A stretch of 64,000 nt of DNA, from NCBI RefSeq assembly GCF_021168455.1, contig NZ_JAJOZR010000001.1, forward strand, positions 761,773-825,772, in the 5' to 3' direction. The DNA comes from Ferranicluibacter quercicola (lineage in GTDB: Bacteria; Pseudomonadota; Alphaproteobacteria; Rhizobiales; Rhizobiaceae). A program made the translations under genes and the position numbers. The notes below the pieces were generated by a model. The model ran no database searches. It was not told where the DNA came from and was given only the letters and a program-made list of their open reading frames with translations. Below are positions 49,314-57,541 of this stretch, piece after piece; within the stretch, counting starts at the first letter, position 1, and the number at the start of each line of letters is the position of its first letter.

Positions 49314-50390
49314 TCAATACCCCGTCATCTCCAGATAGCCGCGTCCGGCATGACTGCCGCCGAAGGTGATCGGGCCCTCCCAATAGGGCGTTCGGGTCGC
49401 CATCCAGGCCCGCGGATTGATGGCCGTCGTGGTGATGTCGAGACCGCGGGCGGGGAGGGTAAGGTGCCAGCCGACCGGCACCGTTCGCCTGGCGACCGCG
49501 GCCGTCGCCAAGGGTGAGACGGACAGCGCGCCCGGCGCCAGAGGGGAGGGGGTGCCGTCGGCCGCGATCCAGGTCGCCGACGTGTAGCCCGCGCCGCTGT
49601 CGCGCAGGCGAAAGCCCATCAGCTTTTCGCCACTGTCGAAATGCAGCGAAAACCAGTCCCAGCCGGTCTGGTCGGCCGCCAGCGGCTGCGAGGACCATTC
49701 GCGATCGAGCCAGGCCTGTCCGGTAACGGCGACCTCGCCGCCGGGAAGGGAGAGCGTGCCCCGCACGTCGTAGAAGGGCTGCGAATAGTAATAGCTCGCC
49801 TGCCCGGCCGCCGATTTGACCGAGTAGCCCTCTTGCCCCTGACGGACGATCGGGCCCTTGGCCGTGAGGTCGAGCGCATAGCGGAAATCCTGCCCCGATG
49901 CCGTCAGCTGCACCTCGGCCACCGCGTCGCGACCTGCCGTCGGCGCCGTCGCCTGCATCCGCCAGTCGTCGATCCAGGCATCGAACGGCTCCGCCGTCAC
50001 GCCGGCCTGCCCGATGCCGCCGCGGGCGAGGCGTTCGGCCACGAAATGCCGCTCCGGTGTCGTCACGGCCGCGTGCCCCATCCAGATCTGCGGGCTGCTC
50101 CAGCCTGCGCGCTCGCCCGGCTGGAGGGCCGAGCGGAAGAGCGTCCATTGAACGCCATAGGCCTTGCCGTCGGCGCCGGTGAGATTGGCCGTGATGTACC
50201 ACCACTCGATGCGGAAGTCGGGATGGGCGCCGTGATCGCGCGGAAAGGCGAAGGCTCTGCCGGGCTGCGGCACGGCGAACCCCTCCGCGGTCGTGCCGAG
50301 CCCTGCAAAGCCCTGCGCCGCTGCGGCCAGCGGCTGGCACAGGCCGACAAGGAGCCACAGGAGCAGCGACAGGAGGGGGCGAGCGGTCAT
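49314..50390 (-). CDS. Secreted lipocalin-like protein of the AttH/CrtC family
   Basis: The 358-residue precursor has a signal peptide (LLSLLLWLLVGLCQPLAAAAQ). Two lipocalin-like beta-domains follow, with the family landmarks FPRDHGAHPDFRIEWWYITANL, VQWTLFR, WLDREWSSQPL and GWDWFSLHFDSGEKLMGFRLRD. Relatives include AttH and, more remotely, carotenoid 1,2-hydratase; because no carotenoid genes are present, the AttH sense is preferred. It is the last gene of an ABC unit with the permease and ATPase upstream, and the start at 50390 lies 5 bp after the permease stop. An earlier ATG at 50405 would overlap the permease. It probably works in the periplasm with the transporter, perhaps binding a lipidic ligand. 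Confidence 0.85.
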   Translation of the reverse strand: MTARPLLSLLLWLLVGLCQPLAAAAQGFAGLGTTAEGFAVPQPGRAFAFPRDHGAHPDFRIEWWYITANLTGADGKAYGVQWTLFRSALQPGERAGWSSPQIWMGHAAVTTPERHFVAERLARGGIGQAGVTAEPFDAWIDDWRMQATAPTAGRDAVAEVQLTASGQDFRYALDLTAKGPIVRQGQEGYSVKSAAGQASYYYSQPFYDVRGTLSLPGGEVAVTGQAWLDREWSSQPLAADQTGWDWFSLHFDSGEKLMGFRLRDSGAGYTSATWIAADGTPSPLAPGALSVSPLATAAVARRTVPVGWHLTLPARGLDITTTAINPRAWMATRTPYWEGPITFGGSHAGRGYLEMTGY

Positions 50391-50394
50391 GGGC

Positions 50395-52806
50395 CTACCG
50401 TTCATTGGCAAAGACTTTCAGGAGATCCGACGGTGCGACCGCTGCAAGCTGGCGCAGGGGGATGAATGCGGAGAGCAGGCTGGCGCCGAGGGCGAGCGCT
50501 GCGAGACGCAGCCAGTCGGCGGGGAAAACATGCATGGGAAGCTGCCAGCCGAAAGCCTCGACATTGACGACGGAGAGCAGCACCCAGGCAAGTCCGAGCC
50601 CGACGGGAAGGGCCGCAAGCAGCGTGATGGCGGCCAGCACGAGGGTCCTGGCGAGCTCCAGAAGAACGAGCTGGCGACGGGTCAGACCCATGGCCCAGAT
50701 CGGCGCGAGTTGCGGCAGGCGCATGGCGGACAGCGTCATGAGGCTGGCGAACATGGCGAGGCCGGCGACGCCGAGGGTGAGGACGTTGAGCGCGGCGGTG
50801 ACCGAAAAGGTCTGCTCGAAGATGTCGAGCGACCGGCGTTTGAGGCTCGCCTGATCGATGAGATTTTCCGGCGGCAGATCGAAGCGTGCGCGCAGCGCCT
50901 CGGAGAGCGCGGCGACGTGCGTGGGCGGCAGGCGCAGACCGTAGCGCAGGCGGGCGACATCCGGATAGTGCGTCGTCAGCGCGTCGAGGCCGATCATCAC
51001 CTGGGGGAGGGGGTTGCCGTAATCCGAGTAGACGCCGGCCACCGTGGTCGTCCATCCCCCGGGAAGGTCGAGCCTGTCGCCGATGACGAGCCGATCGCGT
51101 CGCGACAATTGCTCGTTGATCAGCGCACCGGTTCCTGCCGCCACCTGATCCCAGGTGTCCGATGTCCTTGCGAGCAGAGGCCAGTTGTCGCGGTAGGTCG
51201 GATCGTCGGCGACGCCGAAGATCTCCGCCGGCGCGCCCCGCACGTCTCCGGAAACGCTCCAGATCGGCAGGACGGCATCGACACGGCCGGGCAGCCAGGC
51301 CCGCAGATCCGCAGCCTGGGCCTCGTCGCGGGCGGTGACGTAGAGTTCGGCGGCGAGCCTCTGGTCGAGCCAGCCGGTGAAGGTCAGGCGGAAGCTGGAG
51401 ACCATGGTGCCCACGCCGATATTGGCGGAGAGGGCAAGCAGCAGGGCCATCAGGGCGAGCGACAGGCCCGGCAGTTGCTGGCGGGTATCCGCCCAGAACC
51501 ATTCGGCGACCGGCCGTCGCGTCAGGCGCTGCATGAGCGCGAGGAACAGCGCGAGAAGCACCGGCAGCAGCAGCGCGGCCCCGAGAAGCAGGCCGCCCAG
51601 GACCGAGAAGCCGACGACGAGGCCCGAGCCGAAAGCGGCAAGCGCGATCGTCGCGGCAAACAGCGCAACGGCCACGGCCGCCTGCAGCCGAAGCCCGGAC
51701 TCCGAGGACCGCGCCCAGGCCCGCGGCTGGGCCGGTGCCAGAAGCGGCATGCGCCAGACCCGCCAGAGGCTCTGCGCGGCTGCGGCCAGCGTTCCGAAAA
51801 GCGCGATCGCCAGACCGGACGCCCACCATTGCGGCCGCAGCGTGAGAGTGCCGGGAACGCTGGCCCCGTAGAGCCCCTGCAGGGTTGCGGCGACGCCGGG
51901 CAGGAGCACCGATCCCACGAGATAGCCGAGCAGGACCCCCGCGATGCCGGCGATGATCGCGAAGCCGACGAGCTCCGCGAGAAGCAGGCCGGTCAGCGTC
52001 GTGGCCGGCAGGCCGAGCGAGCGCAGCGTGCGAAAGGTGGCCCGACGCTGCTCGAAGGCGAGCCCGATGGCGGAATAGACGATGAAGAGACCGACGGCGA
52101 AGGCGAGAAACCCGAAGGCGGTGAGGTTGAGATGGAAGCTGTCGGTGAGGCGCGCCAGATCGCCCTGCGCATCCGGCGCCTTGACGACCAGCCCCGGAGC
52201 GATCTGCTCGACGGGGGCAAGGCCCTGCCGCTGCCCGGGCGCCACGATCAGCTGGCTGATCTCCCCGGGCTTGCCGAGGAGCTGCTGGGCGGTGCCGATA
52301 TCCGTCATGCCGATGCCGGCAAGGAGCGACGAGGCGACCTTCAGCGGTGGCAGGGATTGTCCGGACAGCTTCTCCGCCGTCTCCGCGGACACGTAGAGCA
52401 GGCCGGGCGGTGTGAGGAAGGCGAGGAGATCGCCTGTCGCACCGATATCGCCCGCCCGCCCCTCGTCCGGCATGGTCAGAGGATCGATGCCGATGAGGTG
52501 CAGGCGCGTCGGGCCGCGGCGCAGCGTTCCCTCGATGACCGGGGAAACCAGCCAGCCGGCCCGGCGGAGCGCGACGTAGTCGGATTGCGCGACCGGCGCG
52601 CCGGTGCCGCTGACGATGCGGTCGAGGCGGTCCTGCCCGAGCGTCGCGGCGGCGCGATCGTAGCTCGCGCGCGCCTCGGCATTGATCGCCTGCACGCCGG
52701 ACCAGAGGGCCGTCGCCAGGGACAGGCCGAGGAGCAGCATGACCAGCTGCAGCGGTCGGCGCCGCCAGTGCGACAGGAGCGCGGTCATCGCCGTGCGGCG
52801 CATCAT
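50395..52806 (-). CDS. FtsX/MacB-type ABC transporter permease (AttF/AttG-like)
   Basis: The 803-residue product has two FtsX-like halves, each with large extracytoplasmic segments: an N-terminal helix (LQLVMLLLGLSLATALW), three helices near 240-350, a central pair of helices near 375-430, and three at the C-terminus (LNVLTLGVAGLAMFASLMTL to LAALALGASLLSAFIPLRQLA). This permease type does not import solutes but transmits mechanical force or extracts lipids and lipoproteins. In the Att system of Agrobacterium comparable work is done by two permease genes, AttF and AttG; here it is one long protein. Its start overlaps the ATPase stop (ATGATG). Confidence 0.88.
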   Translation of the reverse strand: MMRRTAMTALLSHWRRRPLQLVMLLLGLSLATALWSGVQAINAEARASYDRAAATLGQDRLDRIVSGTGAPVAQSDYVALRRAGWLVSPVIEGTLRRGPTRLHLIGIDPLTMPDEGRAGDIGATGDLLAFLTPPGLLYVSAETAEKLSGQSLPPLKVASSLLAGIGMTDIGTAQQLLGKPGEISQLIVAPGQRQGLAPVEQIAPGLVVKAPDAQGDLARLTDSFHLNLTAFGFLAFAVGLFIVYSAIGLAFEQRRATFRTLRSLGLPATTLTGLLLAELVGFAIIAGIAGVLLGYLVGSVLLPGVAATLQGLYGASVPGTLTLRPQWWASGLAIALFGTLAAAAQSLWRVWRMPLLAPAQPRAWARSSESGLRLQAAVAVALFAATIALAAFGSGLVVGFSVLGGLLLGAALLLPVLLALFLALMQRLTRRPVAEWFWADTRQQLPGLSLALMALLLALSANIGVGTMVSSFRLTFTGWLDQRLAAELYVTARDEAQAADLRAWLPGRVDAVLPIWSVSGDVRGAPAEIFGVADDPTYRDNWPLLARTSDTWDQVAAGTGALINEQLSRRDRLVIGDRLDLPGGWTTTVAGVYSDYGNPLPQVMIGLDALTTHYPDVARLRYGLRLPPTHVAALSEALRARFDLPPENLIDQASLKRRSLDIFEQTFSVTAALNVLTLGVAGLAMFASLMTLSAMRLPQLAPIWAMGLTRRQLVLLELARTLVLAAITLLAALPVGLGLAWVLLSVVNVEAFGWQLPMHVFPADWLRLAALALGASLLSAFIPLRQLAAVAPSDLLKVFANER

Positions 52807-53486
52807 GCGGGCCGGTCCACGGTCCGGTCGATCCGGCCCGAGCGCAGATGGATGCGGCGGTCGAGTTGCCCGGCAAGGCGCTGGGAGTGCGTGACCATCA
52901 GCAGCGAGGATCCGGTTTCCGCGACGAGCGAGAGCATCAGCGCCATCACGGCATCGCCCGTGGCCTCGTCCAGATTGCCCGTCGGCTCGTCCGCCAGCAC
53001 GAGTTTCGGCCGCGCGGCCAGCGTCCGCCCGATGGCGACACGCTGCTGCTGACCGCCCGACAACTGCTCGGGATACCGGGCGAGCAGCGGGTCGAGCCCG
53101 AGCCTTGCGGTCAGCTGCTGCTGCCAGTCGGCATCGAGACGACCGGCAAGGCGTGCGTGGAAGGCAAGGTTGGCCGCCACGGTCAGCGAGGGAATGAGGT
53201 TGAACTGCTGGAAGATCAGCCCCACCGTCGAGCGACGGAGGGCGGCTCGCCCTTTGTCGTCAAGCCCGCCGATCTCCCGCCCGTCGACCGTGATCCGTCC
53301 GCCATCGGGATGATCGAGACCCGCGACCAGATGGAGGAGCGTGCTCTTGCCGCTGCCGGATTCGCCGGTCAGCGCCAGACTCTCGCCGGCACCGAGGGAA
53401 AGGTCGATGCCCTGCAGGACGGCCAGCGGCCCTTCCGCCGTCCGGTAGCTCTTCGACACGTCGTCTAGAGTGAGGAGCATGACCAT
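52803..53486 (-). CDS. ABC transporter ATP-binding protein, LolD/MacB type (AttE-like)
   Basis: This 227-residue ATPase has Walker A GESGSGKST, the Q-loop in IFQQFNLIPSLT, signature LSGGQQQRVAIGR, Walker B LVLADEPTGNLDEAT and the switch His in MVTHS. Its small size and PTGNLD sequence assign it to the LolD/MacB/FtsE group, matching the FtsX-type permease that overlaps its stop. Together with the lipocalin-like protein it forms a three-gene export or envelope-remodelling unit. The start could be ATG 53486 or 53480. Confidence 0.93.
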   Translation of the reverse strand: MVMLLTLDDVSKSYRTAEGPLAVLQGIDLSLGAGESLALTGESGSGKSTLLHLVAGLDHPDGGRITVDGREIGGLDDKGRAALRRSTVGLIFQQFNLIPSLTVAANLAFHARLAGRLDADWQQQLTARLGLDPLLARYPEQLSGGQQQRVAIGRTLAARPKLVLADEPTGNLDEATGDAVMALMLSLVAETGSSLLMVTHSQRLAGQLDRRIHLRSGRIDRTVDRPA

Positions 53487-53514
53487 CCGATCGACGTGTC
53501 TGACCGCGTCCTGC

Positions 53515-54801
53515 TCATGCGAGGCTCGTTCCGTCCCGGGCGATGCGCCGGGCCGTGATCCGCGCGGTCATGATGACGAGCAGGCCCGCCGCGGTCAGGC
53601 AGGCCGCCAGAAAGAACATCGGCGCGATGGTGCTGCCGGTCGCATCCTTGATCCAGGGCACGACGTTCTGGGCGATGAACCCGCCGAGATTGCCGACCGA
53701 GTTGATCGCGGCGAGACCGGCGGCCGCGCCGGCACCTTTGAGAAACCGTGACGGCAGGCTCCAGAAGACGGGCTGGCCGGAGAAAATGCCGGCCGCGGCG
53801 ACGCAGAGGAAGGCGAACTGCAAGGCGTGATTGGGAACGACGGCGGAGAGGACAAGGCAGGCCGCGCCGACGAAGGCGGGAATGACGATATAGGGCGTCT
53901 TGGACGCCGCCTTGTCGGCCATGGCCGGCACCGCCCAGAGCGAGATGGCGACGAGCAGCCACGGGATGATGTTGATGAAGCCGTTGACCGTGTTGCTGAC
54001 GCCGAACTCCCGCACGATGGTCGGCAGCCAGTAGCTGAGGCCATAGGCGGCGAGCGGAAAGCCGATGTAGCAGAGGGCCATCAGCAGAACCTGCGGATTG
54101 ACCAGCGCCTTGAACCCGTTGCCGGCTTGATCGGACATCCCCGCATTTTCCGCGGCCAGCGTATCGCGCAGCCACGCCTTTTCCTCCGCGGAGAGGAAGG
54201 TCGCCTTTTCCGGGCGATCGACCAGATAGAACAGCGTGACGACGCCGGCGATGATGGCAGGGATGCCGGTAGCAAGGAAGACCCATTCCCAGCCGGCATA
54301 GCCGAGCATGCCGTCGAGATCGAGCAGGATGCCCCCGAGCGGCGCGCCGATGGCATTGGCGATGGCGCTGAAGATCATGAACAGGCCGACCATGCGGGCG
54401 CGGTAGGATGACGGAAACCAGAGCGTCAGCAGGTAGAGCACGCCCGGGAAGAAGCCCGCCTCGCAGACGCCGAGCAGGAAGCGCAGGATGTAGAACATCG
54501 TCGGGCCAGTCGTATAGGCGAGCGCGACCGTGACCATCCCCCAGGTGACGAGGATGCGCGCGAACCATTTTCGCGCGCCGAACCGTTCCAGGAAGAGGTT
54601 GCTCGGCACCTCGAACAGGAAATAGCCGATGAAGAACAGCGAGGCGCCGAGGCCATAGGCATATTCGCTCATGCCGAGCGCGCCGACCATGTCGAGCTTG
54701 GCATAACTCACGTTCTGACGGTCGATATAGGCGATCAGGTAGAGGATGCCGAGGAACGGCATCAGTCTCCAGGTGATTTTCGAGATCACGGTCTTTTCCA
54801 C
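53515..54801 (-). CDS. MFS transporter, anion:cation symporter (ACS) family
   Basis: The 428-residue protein has twelve predicted helices and the ACS-type N-terminus KITWRLMPFLGILYLIAYIDRQNVSYAKL, with the signature-like ARKWFARILVTWG loop and GVCEAGFFPGVLYLLTLWFPSSYRARM. Members carry organic anions such as tartrate, phthalate or hydroxyphenylacetate; the exact substrate is not evident. I place the start at the GTG at 54801, which has GAGGAAGGA 6 bp ahead; the longer frame to 54867 begins with TTG and does not fit. The gene stands alone, and no catabolic enzyme accompanies it. Confidence 0.9.
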   Translation of the reverse strand: MEKTVISKITWRLMPFLGILYLIAYIDRQNVSYAKLDMVGALGMSEYAYGLGASLFFIGYFLFEVPSNLFLERFGARKWFARILVTWGMVTVALAYTTGPTMFYILRFLLGVCEAGFFPGVLYLLTLWFPSSYRARMVGLFMIFSAIANAIGAPLGGILLDLDGMLGYAGWEWVFLATGIPAIIAGVVTLFYLVDRPEKATFLSAEEKAWLRDTLAAENAGMSDQAGNGFKALVNPQVLLMALCYIGFPLAAYGLSYWLPTIVREFGVSNTVNGFINIIPWLLVAISLWAVPAMADKAASKTPYIVIPAFVGAACLVLSAVVPNHALQFAFLCVAAAGIFSGQPVFWSLPSRFLKGAGAAAGLAAINSVGNLGGFIAQNVVPWIKDATGSTIAPMFFLAACLTAAGLLVIMTARITARRIARDGTSLA

Positions 54802-55098
54802 GATCGGTCCTTCCTCGTCGTCCTGTCCGGCGTGCTCCGGCGATTGCGGATGCGCATCCCGTACCAACTAGAAGCGGCCGCAATCTTGTCCATGTCGTCG
54901 CCGGTTTTCGTCGCCGCGACGCCGCGCGACGGATCCTCCGAAACGCCGATTTTTAATATTGACACAAATACTCATGTTTTATAGCTGTCGTGTCGGGGGC
55001 AGGCATTCGTCTGTCAGTTCATTGTGTCGGCCACGTCATGTCATCTCCGCGGGACCCTGCGGCGAAAGGCTTTCGTGTGCCCGCTGAAAGGAAACAAC
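54802..55098. promoter_or_regulatory. Divergent promoter region of the MFS gene and the TonB receptor
   Basis: The spacer is 297 bp. The A+T-rich centre (54950-54985) has TTGACA (54959-54964) and TATAGC (54980-54985), a suboptimal spacing for the receptor promoter, overlapped by an IRO-type box. Nothing else coding is seen. Confidence 0.45.
54960..54974. promoter_or_regulatory. IRO-type iron-responsive box (RirA candidate)
   Basis: TGA-CACAAATAC-TCA has the TGA-N9-TCA form of the rhizobial iron-responsive operator bound by RirA. It overlaps the putative -35 element of the TonB receptor gene, a position suited to repression when iron is plentiful. Confidence 0.6.
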
Positions 55099-57303
55099 AT
55101 GGTATCCCGGGGCTTGCGGTCCATCCTCCTTGCCTGCTCATCTCTCATGGTCGTCGGCGCGTTCGCGCCCGTGACGTTGCCGGCCTTTGCGCAGGAAACA
55201 CCGCCCGCGCAGGGCACCGCTTCGACCCAGGAGCAGACGGCGCTGCCGACGATCATCGTCAAGGGCAATCGCGTCCGGCAGGGCGCGCCGGAGGATACGC
55301 CGCTTGCCACCCGCACCACCGCCGAACAGATCGCCGAGAAGGACATCGACGATCTCGACGACCTGGGCGACACGACGGAGCCCGGCGTCAGCTTCGTCTC
55401 CGCCACGAAGAGCGTCAACATCCGTGGCCTGGAAGCCGACCGCGTGCTGACGACGATCGACGGCATTCCGATCCCGTACCTGTCGGACGGCGTGCGCAAC
55501 TCGCAGGGCGGCGTCGACACCTATGATTTTGCGTCCCTCGGCACGGTCGATATCCTGCGGGGCGCGGATTCCAGCCGTGCGGGTTCGGGCGCTCTCGGCG
55601 GCGCCATCATCCTGCGCACGCTGGAGCCGGACGACCTGATTGCGGACGGTGCAACGGTCGGCGGCGTCGCCAAGCTCGGCTATGACGGCTCCGACCGCTC
55701 GCTGACCGGTGCCGCGGCCATCGCCAAGCGCTTTGACAACACCTCCGTGCTCTTCCAGAGCTCCTACAAATACGGACATGAAGACGAGACGGGCGGGGAT
55801 GTCGGTGGTTACGGTGCGACGCGCACGGAGGCCGAGCCGATGGATCTCAACCGCCGCAACATCCTCTTCAAGGTGCGCCAGTCGCTGGAGGGCGGCCACA
55901 CGATCGGCCTGACCGCCGAGCATTACGGCCAGAACACGACCACCGACCTGCGCGCGACGCAGGGTTTGACCTATCAGCCCGACGATTACGACCGGGATTC
56001 CGACAAGAAGCGCGACCGCGTGTCGCTGGATTACTTCTTTGATGCGACGAGCGGCGACAGCTGGATCGACAGCGCCTTTGCGACCGTCTATTTCCAGAGG
56101 GCCGAGCGCATCGAAGGCACGCACGGCACGCGCCTGACGCCGCCGCGGGGCTACTACATGCGTTCCAGCGATAACGAAGCCCGTTCCTACGGCGCAAGCG
56201 GCTATGCCAATTCCAGCTTCGACACCGGCCTGCTCCATCATCAGGTCACGTTTGGCGGCAATATCGACTTTACCCGGACGAGCCAGTACCAGAAGGGTGA
56301 CGACAGCTGCGACGAATTCTACGTTCCGACCTGCGCCAACTACCACAACAACCGATCCGACATGCCCGACACCGACAGCCTGATGGTCGGCCTCTTTGCG
56401 GAGAACAAGATCGGGTTCGGCAATAGCGGGGTGTCCCTGACCCCCGGCCTGCGCCTCGACTGGTACCGCCACGATCCGCAGGAAACCTCGACCTATACCA
56501 GCATCGGCAACAGCCCGGATCTTCCCGAAGGGCAAAGCGATGTCCGGCTTTCTCCAAAGCTCCGCGCCGCCTGGCAAATTCATTCGGATGTCGAGCTGTT
56601 CGCGCAGGTCACCACCGGCTTCAAGGCGCCGAACGTGACGCAGCTCTATACCAATTATGACAACGCGCCGCTCTACCGGTCCATCGGCAATCCGGATCTC
56701 GACCCGGAAACGAGCTACGGCTTCGAGGCGGGCGCGAACTTCGGCGACGAGGACTTCGGCGGGCGGATTGCGGCCTATACGACGCGCTACAAGAACTTCA
56801 TCGACAGCGAAACGACGCCCGAGGCAGGCTACCGACTGGGGACGATCGAATACTTCAACCGTGACCGCGTCCGGATTTCCGGCATCGAGGCCCGCGCGCA
56901 GAAGACCTTCTCGTCCGGTATCGACCTGCATGGCTCGCTGGCCTATGCCCGCGGCACCGATCTCGACACGGATGAACTGCTCGCATCCGTCGCACCGCTG
57001 AAGGCGATCGTCGGCGTCGGCTACAACACCGAGGTCTGGGGAACGGATCTCAGCCTCGTCACCGCGGCGGCCGTGGACGACGATTCCATCGCGGGAACCA
57101 AGCCCGGCGGCTATGGCATCGTCAACCTCACCGGCTGGTGGGAGCCGGAACAGGCCAAGGGCCTGCGCATCCAGGGCGGCGTCTACAACCTCTTCGACAA
57201 GACCTATTTCGACGCGCTCGAGGTCAAGGATATCGCCAATGCCTCCGAGCTTTATTCGGAAGCCGGACGCACCTTCAAGATTTCCCTGACGCAGAAGTTC
57301 TGA
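55099..57303 (+). CDS. TonB-dependent outer-membrane receptor, heme/hemoglobin type
   Basis: The 734-residue receptor has a signal peptide ending PAFAQ, a plug domain (about residues 45-170: LPTIIVKGNR, then VNIRGLEADRVLTTIDGIPI and VDILRGADSSRAGSGALGGAI), and a 22-strand barrel ending in SLTQKF with a terminal Phe. The plug wording (IRGL-DRVLTTIDGIP, GADSSRAGSGALGG) and TGFKAPNVTQLY match the TonB-hemin/hemoglobin receptor subfamily. It would take up heme or hemoproteins with TonB-ExbBD, which are encoded elsewhere. The ATG at 55099 follows GAAAGGAAACAAC. An iron box upstream suggests induction in iron limitation. No hmuSTUV genes are adjacent. Confidence 0.9.
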   Translation: MVSRGLRSILLACSSLMVVGAFAPVTLPAFAQETPPAQGTASTQEQTALPTIIVKGNRVRQGAPEDTPLATRTTAEQIAEKDIDDLDDLGDTTEPGVSFVSATKSVNIRGLEADRVLTTIDGIPIPYLSDGVRNSQGGVDTYDFASLGTVDILRGADSSRAGSGALGGAIILRTLEPDDLIADGATVGGVAKLGYDGSDRSLTGAAAIAKRFDNTSVLFQSSYKYGHEDETGGDVGGYGATRTEAEPMDLNRRNILFKVRQSLEGGHTIGLTAEHYGQNTTTDLRATQGLTYQPDDYDRDSDKKRDRVSLDYFFDATSGDSWIDSAFATVYFQRAERIEGTHGTRLTPPRGYYMRSSDNEARSYGASGYANSSFDTGLLHHQVTFGGNIDFTRTSQYQKGDDSCDEFYVPTCANYHNNRSDMPDTDSLMVGLFAENKIGFGNSGVSLTPGLRLDWYRHDPQETSTYTSIGNSPDLPEGQSDVRLSPKLRAAWQIHSDVELFAQVTTGFKAPNVTQLYTNYDNAPLYRSIGNPDLDPETSYGFEAGANFGDEDFGGRIAAYTTRYKNFIDSETTPEAGYRLGTIEYFNRDRVRISGIEARAQKTFSSGIDLHGSLAYARGTDLDTDELLASVAPLKAIVGVGYNTEVWGTDLSLVTAAAVDDDSIAGTKPGGYGIVNLTGWWEPEQAKGLRIQGGVYNLFDKTYFDALEVKDIANASELYSEAGRTFKISLTQKF

Positions 57304-57368
57304 GCCGAAGGTTCGGACCGTCCATCCTCGTTTCCGGCGTGCCTTCGATGTCACAATGGAGAGCCAAG

Positions 57369-57397
57369 ATGCGGGCAAGCCACCAGCTTGCCCGCAT
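57369..57397 (+). terminator. Terminator after the TonB receptor gene
   Basis: The 12-bp perfect arms ATGCGGGCAAGC and GCTTGCCCGCAT have a 5-nt loop, followed by ATCGTTTT. It separates the receptor from the ABC exporter gene. Confidence 0.75.
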
Positions 57398-57541
57398 ATC
57401 GTTTTCAGCTTGTGGCATCTTTGCTCTAGGTTTCGGGCGACGCATGGCGGGCATGAACATCCGCAGCACAGTTTCGGGCGGCTGCGCCCGAAGGCCGCAT
57501 CGGCATCCGGTCGAGCCGCCCCGCATATCAAGAGCCACGGC

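Noticed and set aside
57356..57541. N-terminal extension of the ABC exporter
   Set aside because: It runs through the terminator hairpin of the TonB gene and contains no family sequence.
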